Shown here: positions 34,269 to 43,302 of the stretch, in pieces
Position numbering within the stretch: position 1 is the first letter of the stretch
How the letters are laid out: every line of letters starts with the position of its first letter
Source of the DNA: Zasmidium citrigriseum
Lineage: Eukaryota > Ascomycota > Dothideomycetes > Mycosphaerellales > Mycosphaerellaceae
NCBI GenBank assembly: GCA_002786025.1
Contig: NHNW01000050.1
Span: forward strand, 186,001 to 250,000
Direction of reading: 5' to 3'
DNA length: 64,000 nucleotides
Made by a program: the position numbers and the translations under genes
The notes under the pieces: generated by a model
What the model saw: the letters and a program-made list of their open reading frames with translations, nothing else
Databases searched by the model: none
Told to the model about the DNA's origin: nothing

Positions 34269-35009
34269 TTATTTCGCATCCTCCACTTCCGGTGACATGG
34301 CTTCACTTAGGAACTTCATGGTTCTGGGATATTCCCGCGACTTCAACTTATGATCTCGCCACAGCCGATCCAAATCCGCTGGCTCATCGACATCAGGCAA
34401 TGCTTCTTCCAATTCACAATTAAGTCCAGCGTTATCCAGCGCCCTGACTTGCATATCACCGGTATGGTCGGTAGACCATTCAATCCCAGAGAAAAGCGCA
34501 TTCCCATTAGAGTTTAATGGCACCGTGAGCAGCACGTATCCGCCATCGCACGCGGGGATCATATGCGCTTTGCCACGAGCTTCTGACACTCTTCGCATCG
34601 AATCTTGTACCGAATCAGGAGTGAGGTCGAAGCAATCCATGCCGATAAAGGTCACTACTGGCAGTCCTGTCATATTTCCATTGTGCCTGTAACTTTTGTA
34701 CGCATACTCCAAAGCTGAGCTGAGCCTGTCGCCGAGGTCTCCAGATTCCGGCTGTGGAAATAGATCCCAGGCCTCATTCAGGCCTTCTCGAGATAGAAGG
34801 TCGTATAGGTCAGGTCTTGAGCTTGCGGGCGTGTAGAAGAGAATACGACGGCAAGAAGTGAGCTTGCAGAATAGGTGGAGAATGTCGATGAGGGCGGCTT
34901 CAGCGAACAAGGCAGCACCCTTCTCTCCAAGACGAGGGATCAGACGGGTCTTGCTACGGCCTGGTGTTGGAAATCGTGCGAGGAGGGCGAGGTGGTATGG
35001 TTTGTCCAT
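34269..35009 (-). CDS. DUF2064 glycosyltransferase (TIGR04282-type)
   Basis: Single-exon protein of about 246 residues with the nucleotidyl/glycosyltransferase fold of DUF2064. The start is the ATG at 35007-35009. The N-terminal A-L-L-A-R-F-P-T-P-G-R-S-K-T-R-L-I-P is the diagnostic motif of the family and resembles the nucleotide-sugar-binding loop of MobA-like enzymes. F-I-G-M-D-C-F-D-L-T and P-A-C-D-G-G-Y-V-L-L-T-V are the two other conserved blocks, with acidic residues likely to bind metal. The end D-V-D-E-P-A-D-L-D-R-L is also family-typical. It is convergent with the radical SAM gene, 36 nt between stops, and divergent from the GT2 gene. In bacteria this family is labelled arsenosugar biosynthesis-associated from its gene neighbourhood; the reaction is unproven. 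Confidence 0.85.
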   Translation of the reverse strand: MDKPYHLALLARFPTPGRSKTRLIPRLGEKGAALFAEAALIDILHLFCKLTSCRRILFYTPASSRPDLYDLLSREGLNEAWDLFPQPESGDLGDRLSSALEYAYKSYRHNGNMTGLPVVTFIGMDCFDLTPDSVQDSMRRVSEARGKAHMIPACDGGYVLLTVPLNSNGNALFSGIEWSTDHTGDMQVRALDNAGLNCELEEALPDVDEPADLDRLWRDHKLKSREYPRTMKFLSEAMSPEVEDAK

Positions 35010-35305
35010 TCTTGTGAGAACTGTGTGGCGAAGGACCTTCAAGCGAGGTACTGAAGCTCTTCTATCAGCATTCCTGCTAAAAGTATCGTGAACGAGGTAT
35101 TCCTGCTAACAAGCATTAATGAGGTTAGTTTTAGGGATGGAAGGTGAGCTGGCTTGAAGTGAGGTCGACCGGGCGGAAGAAAGTTCTTCCTGACGCCCAA
35201 CGTCATCGAGCCAGCCTCCCTCTTTCTGGATACCATTGACAGTTCTCATCCATTTGATCATCACGAACATATACTCCATCATTCCGCGTAGCTAGCCGGT
35301 CTGAT
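35010..35305. promoter_or_regulatory. Bidirectional promoter of the two glycosyltransferases
   Basis: Only 296 nt separate the start codons of the DUF2064 gene (-) and the GT2 gene (+). Such a short divergent spacer suggests joint control. No specific operator can be named. Confidence 0.5.
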
Positions 35306-36229
35306 ATGGCCTCCTGGACAGAGCTGCTTCTCGGAATTTCAATCATTGTGGCCGTCTGTTATGCTGCTCAAGCATTTCTGGCCAGCGGCTCTCAATATGC
35401 CTCGAAATCAAATTCAAAGAAGAAACCTCCTCTTGTCAGATCCATTGTCGTCGTAATTCCAACGCTGAATGAGACTGTAGCTCTACCGAGTACCATCAGC
35501 CGCCTCTTCTCGAATGCGGCACGAACGGAACGAGATGACAAGCCCGATACCGCCTCGTCAATCAAGGTGATTGTTGTCGATGCCTCGAGGGATGTATCGC
35601 CGACAGGGGCCTGCCTCAGTAACCTTGCCGCTGCCTACAGATCGTGCATTGACTTGGTGCAATACAGCGGACAGCCTTCCCGCGGCCGACAACTGAACTT
35701 TGGGGCTGATCACGCCGCAAGAACAGTCCCAGATGCATCAATCTTGGTCTTTCTGCATGCAGATACCTACCTGCCTCGAGCGTGGGATGACTCCATCTTT
35801 GATCTTCTCTCACGCCCGGAGCGGAACCCGATGCTTGGATGCTTCAGACTCTCGCTTCCGTCACCCATCTCCCTCAAGCTACGCATCATGCTCTGGTTCG
35901 CCAACAGGCGAGCGACTATTGGCAAACTTCCTTATGGCGATCAATGCTACTTCCTCACTCGAGCCGACTTCGAGCAGCTTGGAAAGTTCCCAGAGGTGCC
36001 TATAATGGAAGATGTGGGACTCCTTCGAAGAATAGCTCAACACGGCGGCAGCGTGGAAGTCTTGGATGCTTCTGTCGAGACGAGTAAGCGTCGCTGGGAG
36101 AAGAAAGGTGTGTGGTGGAATACACTGTTGAATCAGTTCTTGATCACGGCTTGGTTGTGTGGGACGCCACCGGAGACGATATATCGATGGTACTATGGAT
36201 CCCCTCGCCAGAGCGCACTGCAAAAATGA
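35306..36229 (+). CDS. Family 2 glycosyltransferase (TIGR04283-type)
   Basis: Single-exon protein of about 307 residues. Residues about 7-27 are a hydrophobic helix (L-L-L-G-I-S-I-I-V-A-V) that should anchor it in a membrane, which bacterial relatives generally lack. The GT2 core follows: V-V-I-P-T-L-N-E-T, V-I-V-V-D-A-S, G-R-G-R-Q-L-N-F-G-A-like (here S-R-G-R-Q-L-N-F-G-A), F-L-H-A-D-T as the DxD-type metal motif, G-D-Q-C-Y-F-L and P-I-M-E-D-V-G-L-L-R-R with the catalytic E-D. These are the marks of the TIGR04283 subgroup found beside ArsS-type radical SAM and DUF2064 genes in bacteria. Together the three genes could make a glycosylated metabolite, arsenical or other. Confidence 0.88.
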   Translation: MASWTELLLGISIIVAVCYAAQAFLASGSQYASKSNSKKKPPLVRSIVVVIPTLNETVALPSTISRLFSNAARTERDDKPDTASSIKVIVVDASRDVSPTGACLSNLAAAYRSCIDLVQYSGQPSRGRQLNFGADHAARTVPDASILVFLHADTYLPRAWDDSIFDLLSRPERNPMLGCFRLSLPSPISLKLRIMLWFANRRATIGKLPYGDQCYFLTRADFEQLGKFPEVPIMEDVGLLRRIAQHGGSVEVLDASVETSKRRWEKKGVWWNTLLNQFLITAWLCGTPPETIYRWYYGSPRQSALQK

Positions 36230-36677
36230 GTCGATTGTAGGACTTGATTGCTCAATTGAAAAGATACCATCTTGGGATTGGTTCGAGTTCCGGCAAGAAG
36301 AGTGCTGCATTGTAGCTGGCATCTGAGAGCCAAGGTGGAAGCTACATTTGCCAGCAACGAGTACCTCGCAAATTCGATCGATTCATGTTGTCCACCTGGA
36401 CGATCGTCTTCAAGCCAAATTCCAACGACACGATTTCTTCCAATGATCAACCTGAAGAGAGGGGTTCAAGCCACACGTGACGATGATCCTGCAGTAGCGG
36501 TGTTCTCGTCCAAGCAATCGTCACAGTCCCTCCGGGAGATCGACATGGCCTGGAACATTCGTCATCGCAAGTCCCGATTGAACACACGACTTCTCGGCAC
36601 TTGACAACTCTCTTCCTTACCTTCAACTTTCAAACCAAATATACCATCTTTCTCGAGCTACACGACATACATACACC
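36230..36677. other. Intergenic spacer
   Basis: 448 nt between the GT2 gene and the small helical protein gene. No feature recognised. Confidence 0.5.
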
Positions 36678-37251
36678 ATGGCCGACCAGTGGGAAGCAAT
36701 CTTCAGGACCCTGGCTGAGGGCACTCATGCCATTACTGAGATCATCATGAATGCCAATGAGGGGGATGATCTTGATGCTGGGTACAAGGTAATCAAAGGG
36801 AGAATTGGAACATGAACAATTTAGATGCTGATACTGATTCCAGGAAATCGAAGCCAAGCGAGACGAGGTCGTTAAAGCCGCCGAAGGTGCTCCATCAGAC
36901 ATCCCCGACTTTTACGACGACGGAGCCCAACTAGAGCTCAGCAATGCCGCCGATATCGTACGAATGTCCTAGTGAACATCTTCTCCATCAAATACTGACA
37001 TCTCGTAGCCAGTGACCGCCTCGTCGAAGCTGCTGCAGGCCCTTGAAGAGAAGCAAGACATCTGGGCGTCGAAGAAAGACCTTGGAAAGATCGTGAAAGA
37101 GGTCGTGCACACGAACAACGATGTGCTGCAGAAGCCATACCCTGCCGCCAATCCCAACGCGCCCAAGGTGCTTGGCCAGACGAAGAAGACAGAGGCAGAT
37201 TCAAACCGTCTGGCGAAGGCCCACGCCAAGGCTGAGGCTAAGGCGGAATAG
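36678..37251 (+). CDS. Small charged helical protein, function unknown
   Basis: Three exons (36678-36788, 36844-36957, 37009-37251), all phase 0, give about 155 residues. The leader has the CACC-ATGG start context. The sequence is highly charged and predicted mostly helical: K-E-I-E-A-K-R-D-E-V-V-K-A-A-E, K-L-L-Q-A-L-E-E-K-Q-D, and a C-terminal A-K-A-H-A-K-A-E-A-K-A-E run. No signal peptide, membrane segment or cysteine pair is seen. Small introns with perfect phase and good start context support a real, well-expressed gene. I do not recognise the family; it lies beside the three-gene arsenosugar-type block but nothing ties it to it. Confidence 0.7.
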
Positions 37252-37725
37252 AAGACTATTAGCTGCCCTGAAAGAGTCCTAGTGTCAGGATATACCTATC
37301 CGTCAGTCTAGAAGGCACTCGCCACAAAATCAAAACGTTGAATAGCCTGGCAATATCAGAAAACAAGTGTTTAGAACATTCAAAAGCTTTGAATCGCTGG
37401 CCATTTCTTCCGACCCGCTGCAATGTCACTCAACAACCACATCGGAGATATCGAGGCCCAACATTCCAACATGCTATGATCATTGATGCGCACAGCCCTC
37501 GCTGGTCCAGTCGAACTGGGAGATATGCGTAACGATCTCCAATCTTGTCTATAAAGTTCAAAAGTGTAGCAAGCCCCGAAAGAGCTTAGAGTCAAGCATT
37601 GATCTGGAAAGCAAGTCTTCCAGTCTGAATGCCCGTAGAGCTTTTGCTCAAGAAAATCAGATTTTGAGTCGTATCGAGGTACGTGTGTCAATTTGCTTTG
37701 AAATCGCAAGACAAGTAACATTCGG
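37252..37725. other. Convergent intergenic region
   Basis: 474 nt of 3' flanking DNA without a supported gene. Confidence 0.5.
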
Positions 37726-39408
37726 CTACAGCCTCAACCCAAGAGGACCAGCCATGACATCCAAAGCACCAAAAAGCTCATTGTCATGATACTTCCTAGC
37801 AACCAGCTGCAGAGCGATAGGAGCATTCTCATAGTCAATCTCCTCCCACAATTTCCTGACATGAGCATCCTGCTCATTCCACGGCTCACCATCAGCATAC
37901 TTCTCGACTCCCTTGGCCAACGCCTTGATAGGCGTTGGAAAGACGACGCCTGGATAGTCGACAAAATTCCACAGCGCAGTATAGTTCCAGTAGAAAGAGG
38001 TGTCATGAGCTGGAGCTGGGCCAACATACATCGGACACAAGACAAAGTCGACGTCCTGGGCGTTCCAGTCCTCGGCAAAGGCGCAGCGGTAGGCGTCCCG
38101 AGTGACACGGTCGGCGAGGATCTGGGCTGCTGTTTTGTTAGTGCCGACGGCGTCTTTGATGATGTGCTCTGTCAATGCATGAATGGGTTCACCAGTGGCA
38201 GCCGCCGCGGCCTTGCATGCTTCGCCGCCATCTGGCCAGTACATCTTGCGGATGTTTGAGATGGCATCAGCTACCTTGTAAGGCTTGTACGGCTTCAGCT
38301 CGAGCAGGCAGGATGTGGAGAGGCGCTTCTGAGCCCATTCCATGGCCCGCAAGACTGGAGGCTGTGGTTGAATTACACTATCGTTGAGCATGACTCCAAT
38401 CTTCAGTGGCTTCTGAACACTGCATTTAAGCTGTGTCTTCAAGCCCGTCCAGGGGATCGGCACCAGGCGCGGATCTTCGAGAAACGGCTTCTCGTCCAGG
38501 ATGCTCCTCATGAAGAGATCCATGTCTCGCAGCGTGCCACAGAGAGGACCAGTCGAGCAGAGAATGTTGAGCTCGGCAGCGAAACCACCAGCAATGAATC
38601 CTTGCATCGGCAGTGTGTATGTCGTGGGCTTGAATCCATAAATACCGCATTTGCCAGCTGGGCCTCGAATGCTGCCTCCTATGTCTGTGCCGATGCCGAG
38701 CACAGATCCTCGAAGGGCGATGAGCGCAGATTCTCCTCCCGAAGAGCCGCCGGGCGAGAGATCAATCGAGTACGGATTGAGCGTTCTGCCAAGGTACCCA
38801 TCGGTCTCCAAGTGCATGATGGCCTGCGGCTGTGCTGTCTTGCAGTGGAACACAGCGCCCAGCTTGCGCAGGATGGCAATCATCTGGCAGTCTTGCTTGT
38901 CCAGGACGATTTGGCTCACGAAGCCACAGTCAGAGTAAGTGCCGGCCAGTGGGATGTGCTGCTTCACTGAGATGGGCACGCCGTGCAGAGGACCTACTGT
39001 CTTTCCTGTCCGTTCGAGATGCTCATCGAGCTTCTTGGCCTGCTCCAGTGCCATGTCTGGAAGCCATTGAGTAAGGCAGCAGGAGATCTGGTCGCAAATG
39101 ACTGCTCTCTTGAGGAAAGCCTGAGTAACGGCGACGGCGGTAAGCTTGCGAGTCGCAATCGTATCAGCGAGGGCGACAGCATCGTAGTCCTCGGTGATAG
39201 AGAGCTCTTCTGCAGTCAGGATACCACACTCTCGAGGAATGGATGTGATATTCTTTGGAGGATTGTCGATGTAGTGCTGAGGCACGTAGTACCCTTCTGG
39301 AACCTTGGCAATGAAGGCGTCGTACAGCTTCTGCCGTCTTGCCTCGAAGGCCTCCGTGCCTTTGGGGACAGGCAGTCGCTGAAGGAGCGGAAATGGGCGG
39401 GAGGACAT
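37726..39408 (-). CDS. Amidase (acetamidase/FAAH-like)
   Basis: Single-exon amidase-signature enzyme of about 560 residues that hydrolyses a carboxamide to acid and ammonia or amine. The Ser-cisSer-Lys triad is visible: Lys149 in P-I-S-V-K-Q-H, the cis-serine in S-P-G-G-S-S-G-G-E (222/223), and nucleophile Ser246 in G-T-D-I-G-G-S-I-R-G-P-A. The overall layout, including the N-terminal L-T-A-V-A-V-T-Q-A-F-L-K-R-A helix and the C-terminal W-N-F-V-D-Y-P-G-V-V-F-P-T motif, matches fungal acetamidase (amdS-like) and fatty-acid amidase proteins. The ATG at 39406-39408 was chosen. It is divergent from a Zn2Cys6 regulator that may control it, as commonly seen for amide-utilisation genes. Confidence 0.93.
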   Translation of the reverse strand: MSSRPFPLLQRLPVPKGTEAFEARRQKLYDAFIAKVPEGYYVPQHYIDNPPKNITSIPRECGILTAEELSITEDYDAVALADTIATRKLTAVAVTQAFLKRAVICDQISCCLTQWLPDMALEQAKKLDEHLERTGKTVGPLHGVPISVKQHIPLAGTYSDCGFVSQIVLDKQDCQMIAILRKLGAVFHCKTAQPQAIMHLETDGYLGRTLNPYSIDLSPGGSSGGESALIALRGSVLGIGTDIGGSIRGPAGKCGIYGFKPTTYTLPMQGFIAGGFAAELNILCSTGPLCGTLRDMDLFMRSILDEKPFLEDPRLVPIPWTGLKTQLKCSVQKPLKIGVMLNDSVIQPQPPVLRAMEWAQKRLSTSCLLELKPYKPYKVADAISNIRKMYWPDGGEACKAAAAATGEPIHALTEHIIKDAVGTNKTAAQILADRVTRDAYRCAFAEDWNAQDVDFVLCPMYVGPAPAHDTSFYWNYTALWNFVDYPGVVFPTPIKALAKGVEKYADGEPWNEQDAHVRKLWEEIDYENAPIALQLVARKYHDNELFGALDVMAGPLGLRL

Positions 39409-39943
39409 GATGAAGGAACGCGAGGAACTGTGAAGACTGGCTGGGGAAGAGGTCACATACTCACTCTTGTATCTCAGAAGAGTCAGACAGTCCCTTTCGC
39501 CCGTTCAATATCATACTGCAAATGCTTCGAGTGAGGAGACGAAGGCCAAGACAGCTTCACTGCGCAATTGATCCTCACTGGCGCGGACGTGGACAAGCTC
39601 GAGGCGTGGAAGCGATCAAGCTGTCTTTAGCACTTCAGAATATTGATGATCGATGTCCTTTCGAATGGTCCAAGGGAATCCCACCTCGAGCATCAGGACA
39701 AGACGGGGCCCCTGAGCGCGCAATTGCTTGTGATTGGTGCGATTCGCTAGCGTGAAGTCTAAAAGGCTGCCTCCTCAACTTCAGGCGCCTCCTCTTTGAT
39801 TACCTCCATGCATCTTATCTTGCGACGACAATGTCTCCAAATCCTATCACTCGAGGCAGCCCCGCAATTCCAACCAGAAGCGATGATGCGCACATTCGAC
39901 TGGATGACACTCGCCAGCCTCGCCAAGCAGCACGACCACAGGA
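39409..39943. promoter_or_regulatory. Divergent upstream region, amidase and Zn2Cys6 genes
   Basis: 535 nt between the two start codons should carry both promoters and any binding site through which the regulator acts on the amidase. A short open frame inside may be an untranslated leader exon of the regulator. No inverted CGG triplet pair was positively assigned. Confidence 0.4.
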
Positions 39944-41398
39944 ATGCAGAAGTCTCATGCAGTCCTACGTACCAAGACAGGCTGTCTGACATGCCGGCAA
40001 CGGCGCAAGAAGTGTGATGAATCCCGCCCGGTATGCCGGAATTGCAACACTTCGCACCGATCTTGCACGTGGCCCACGCAAAATGACCTTTTCGATGGAC
40101 GCCATGGTCAACGCAGAAGGCCCAGCGCAGCAGACGATCCCGAACAAAATTGCCAGCGAGAGCTGCCCGACCTTGCTACCGAAGCCAATATCTCAAGCCA
40201 AGTCATCGAAGTTTCCCTTGAGACCGCGGTCGGCCTTCACTTCACGAACACCTACTATGCTCTCCTCATCAATCCAGACAGCCATCCGGACTTCTACAAC
40301 GACTGGATCAACGACATCAACGTCTACATGATAGTCGACCGTGGTGTTCGATACTCAGTACTGGCGAATGCAGCATCCAACCTCTTTCTAGCTGGAGAGG
40401 CGCCCCAAATGCAAGAAGTTGCTCTTTCATATTACTCAAGATCGTTGCGAGGTCTCAACCAAACGGTCGCTCGAACACCATCTGGACGGCGTGAGTATCG
40501 AAACTCCATTCTCACCAATATCATGATGCTCTACCTCCATGGCTGCATGGGACATGGGACGTACACCGACATACCACACCACGTCAGTGCAGCAATCCGC
40601 ATAATCCTAACCGAATATCTCGAAAGCGACTTGTCAGTCTCGCTACGTCGACCCTACGATCGACTCGCTTTAGAAAGCGTGATTTATCAGATTTTCCTCG
40701 TTCGGATGGGTCTATGGTCAGAAGCACCCGACGAGGGCCTTGATTTCCATTTTGATCCCCACTTCTGGTTGCAATGTGAGGCTTTGCTGACCCGGACGAT
40801 TTTGTTTCCAGACCAGTCAAACACTCGCAACAGCCCGGTGCTTGGAGTGCCCTTTGCGTTGTACAAGATCATGCTCATGATCAAAGTCCTGTGGGGGATC
40901 GATCGAGCCTCGAAAGAATTCCACCGATGTCTTCGACGACTCCAACGAGAGCTGCAGCCTTGGCAAGAACACTTTCGTAATACTTCCGACGAAGATCAGG
41001 GTTCTGTAACTCTCTCCAACTCCTTGGAATCTGCGAGTCAGTCCGAGACTTTCTCCAAGGATGCGACTACTCTAATGGCACTGGGGGCTTCCCTCCTGTC
41101 CGTCCATCTGTCAACACCAGGAAGTGGCACCATCCCATCTGCGACAACTGATGAGAGCTGGCAGATTTCACGGATCATAACGGTCTTGGAGCGTCGATAT
41201 GGAGACCGAAAGTGGGCTGCATGTCATCTGGGCAACTATCCTCTGTATGTTGTCGGACATTTCATGCGCACTCCAGAAGAGATTGATCTCGTCCGAAGTG
41301 AATTGAAGCTTCGTTCGAAAGAGATGGCTTGGTCTCAGGTCCATCGATTCTGGAACAGTCTGGAGGAGATCTGGCGTGAGAGAAGTCAATGTTTGTAG
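39944..41398 (+). CDS. Zn2Cys6 transcription factor
   Basis: Single-exon regulator of about 484 residues. The zinc cluster is near the N-terminus: C-L-T-C-R-Q-R-R-K-K-C-D-E-S-R-P-V-C-R-N-C-N-T-S-H-R-S-C, with the canonical spacing CX2CX6CX6CX2CX6C. A middle region of amphipathic helices (T-A-V-G-L-H-F-T-N-T-Y-Y, A-N-A-A-S-N-L-F-L-A-G, L-T-N-I-M-M-L-Y-L-H-G) corresponds to the Fungal_trans_2 domain. Divergent placement to the amidase and the following FAD-dependent oxidoreductase suggests a pathway-specific activator of a small nitrogen-catabolic group (inference). A small upstream exon cannot be excluded. Confidence 0.9.
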   Translation: MQKSHAVLRTKTGCLTCRQRRKKCDESRPVCRNCNTSHRSCTWPTQNDLFDGRHGQRRRPSAADDPEQNCQRELPDLATEANISSQVIEVSLETAVGLHFTNTYYALLINPDSHPDFYNDWINDINVYMIVDRGVRYSVLANAASNLFLAGEAPQMQEVALSYYSRSLRGLNQTVARTPSGRREYRNSILTNIMMLYLHGCMGHGTYTDIPHHVSAAIRIILTEYLESDLSVSLRRPYDRLALESVIYQIFLVRMGLWSEAPDEGLDFHFDPHFWLQCEALLTRTILFPDQSNTRNSPVLGVPFALYKIMLMIKVLWGIDRASKEFHRCLRRLQRELQPWQEHFRNTSDEDQGSVTLSNSLESASQSETFSKDATTLMALGASLLSVHLSTPGSGTIPSATTDESWQISRIITVLERRYGDRKWAACHLGNYPLYVVGHFMRTPEEIDLVRSELKLRSKEMAWSQVHRFWNSLEEIWRERSQCL

Positions 41399-41773
41399 AG
41401 TGGAAAATGTGATTGGGCCTTAGCATTCGACCTTGTCGAATCTTGAAGCAGGGCCAGAATCATGAATATGACAAGGCTGGCTTTTTGTCGCCAGAGCGGT
41501 CGAGACGACCTCGCCGAAAAACTGCAGTCGATGCGCTGCGTTTGCCGGAAGGAGAGCTGTGCTGGCCGAGCGATGTGCAAGCTTATCAGTTCTTGGCCGA
41601 TCGAATGGCACAGCGTTGAGGCCGGCCGACGACTTGACTCCACCCTTTGCGCGCCAAGTAATCGTCAACATCTTACCTTCTGACGACTGTCTTATTTTTC
41701 TGGGGCGACAAATCTCCAACAGCATGAAATTGGAACCCCACCATCTCCGACTCAAGCTTCTGCACCACCAGCT
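41399..41773. other. Intergenic spacer
   Basis: 375 nt between the regulator and the oxidoreductase. No feature recognised. Confidence 0.5.
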
Positions 41774-43202
41774 ATGGGATTCCCCAAGCCTCACACTCAG
41801 TCCCTTTCCCTATGGCTCGAACAAGTACAGTGCGATCCACTATGGGACCATGGACGCACCGATCCATTGCCTCAGCAGGCAGACTGCGTGATCATCGGAA
41901 GTGGAATGACCGGTTGCCTCGCAGCAAAGCATTTCAAACAAGCATGGCCCGATAAACACGTCGTTATCCTTGAAGCCAGGGCATTCTGCTCTGGTGCAAC
42001 AGGACGAAATGCAGGGCACTGTAAGCCTGATCAATGGAGAGGCTTTGCCAAGTATCAGAGTCTTTTTGGCACGGAGCAGGCGTTGAAGGTATGTTTTTGA
42101 CCAGAGCGTTTCATGTGTTTCCCGCGATGCTGATATTGCACAGATCCTCGACAATGAGTGGCGAACGTTCAATGCGCTCATTGATTACGTCGAGGAGAAC
42201 AACGTCGACTGTGATCTGTGGACAGGCAACACACTAGACGTAGCAATGACACCCGATGTAGCCGCAGCCGCTCGCCAAAACTTCGCAAAGTTCAAGGCCG
42301 CAGGAGGCTGTTTCGAACACATCGAAGTCACAGAAGATCCCGCCGAAGCAAGGAAAAGAACCCGTTTGAGAAACGCACAAGCCTGCTACGCCTGGCCGGC
42401 CGCTACTCTCCAGCCGCGAAAGTTGACCACACACATCATGCGCTTCAATCTCTCAAAAGGCGTAGCCCTGCACACATTCACCGTGGCAAGATCGATTTCC
42501 CCGAATGACGATGACGATATGAGATGGAAGATCCACACAGACCGTGGCGACATCTTGTGTCATTCAATCATTCATGCTACGAATGCATACGTTGGTGCAA
42601 ATGTGCCTCAGCTTAAGGACATTGTTCAAGCGGTCCCTCATGTCTGCAGCAAGTTAACCCCTCCGCCTGCTTTTACTGGATCCAGAGTGTTGACAAATTC
42701 GTATGGGGTGCTTCTCCCTGATAACCGTCTCATAAGCATCAACTCACGGCCTACCTCTGACGGAAACATCCTGTTCGGAGGAGAGAACAAAGCCCAGAAA
42801 GACCTCAACGCCCGACTTGGAGGGAAGTCATCTTTCGACGACAGCGTCCACAACAGCCCAATCGCAACAGACGAAGCTCGAAACTTCGCAGAAGACGAGT
42901 TCGCGGAGTGGAAGTCGGATGTTGAAGAATCGGAGATGCTCAAATTGAGCGATCGAAGCTGGAGCGGTATCATCGGCATGACTGTCGATGGTGTTCCTTT
43001 GATAGGAGAGGTTCCTGGGAAAGCTGGCCAGTGGACTTGTGTGGCTCATAATGGCCATGGCATGGCGAGGATATTCACGGCGGCGCCTGCGCTTGTGCAG
43101 CTGATGCAAGGGAAGAGTTGGGAGAGTACCGGCCTGCCAGAGGTATTTGAGTTGAGTGAGGAGAGAATTGCAAGGTTGCAGCAATCTCGTTCGAGGTTGT
43201 GA
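41774..43202 (+). CDS. FAD-dependent oxidoreductase (DAO family)
   Basis: Two exons, 41774-42088 and 42144-43202, give about 457 residues. Residues 38-50 contain V-I-I-G-S-G-M-T-G-C-L-A-A, the GxGxxG nucleotide-binding loop, followed by V-V-I-L-E-A-R at the end of the second strand and C-S-G-A-T-G-R-N-A-G-H-C-K-P, the conserved DAO motif (G-x-T-x-R-N-x-G). Near the C-terminus W-S-G-I-I-G-M-T-V-D-G-V-P-L-I-G and C-V-A-H-N-G-H-G-M form the second FAD-contacting block. The family oxidises amines or amino acids with oxygen, releasing aldehyde or imine, ammonia and peroxide. With the adjacent amidase it could degrade an amide to an amine and then oxidise it (inference). No clear peroxisomal SKL tail; it ends S-R-L, an accepted PTS1 variant. 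Confidence 0.9.
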
Positions 43203-43302
43203 CATGCCTCTTTCTCAGGGGCTTTGGAGTGGGATGAAGACTTCCAGATGAGACGTAGGGTGGTAGTGCTCTGGCGAGTGTGCGCTGAAACTCTCTTAGT
43301 CG

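Noticed and set aside
36275..36300. tRNA-like T-loop (GGTTCGAGTTCC)
   Set aside because: No matching acceptor stem, D arm or anticodon arm could be placed around it.
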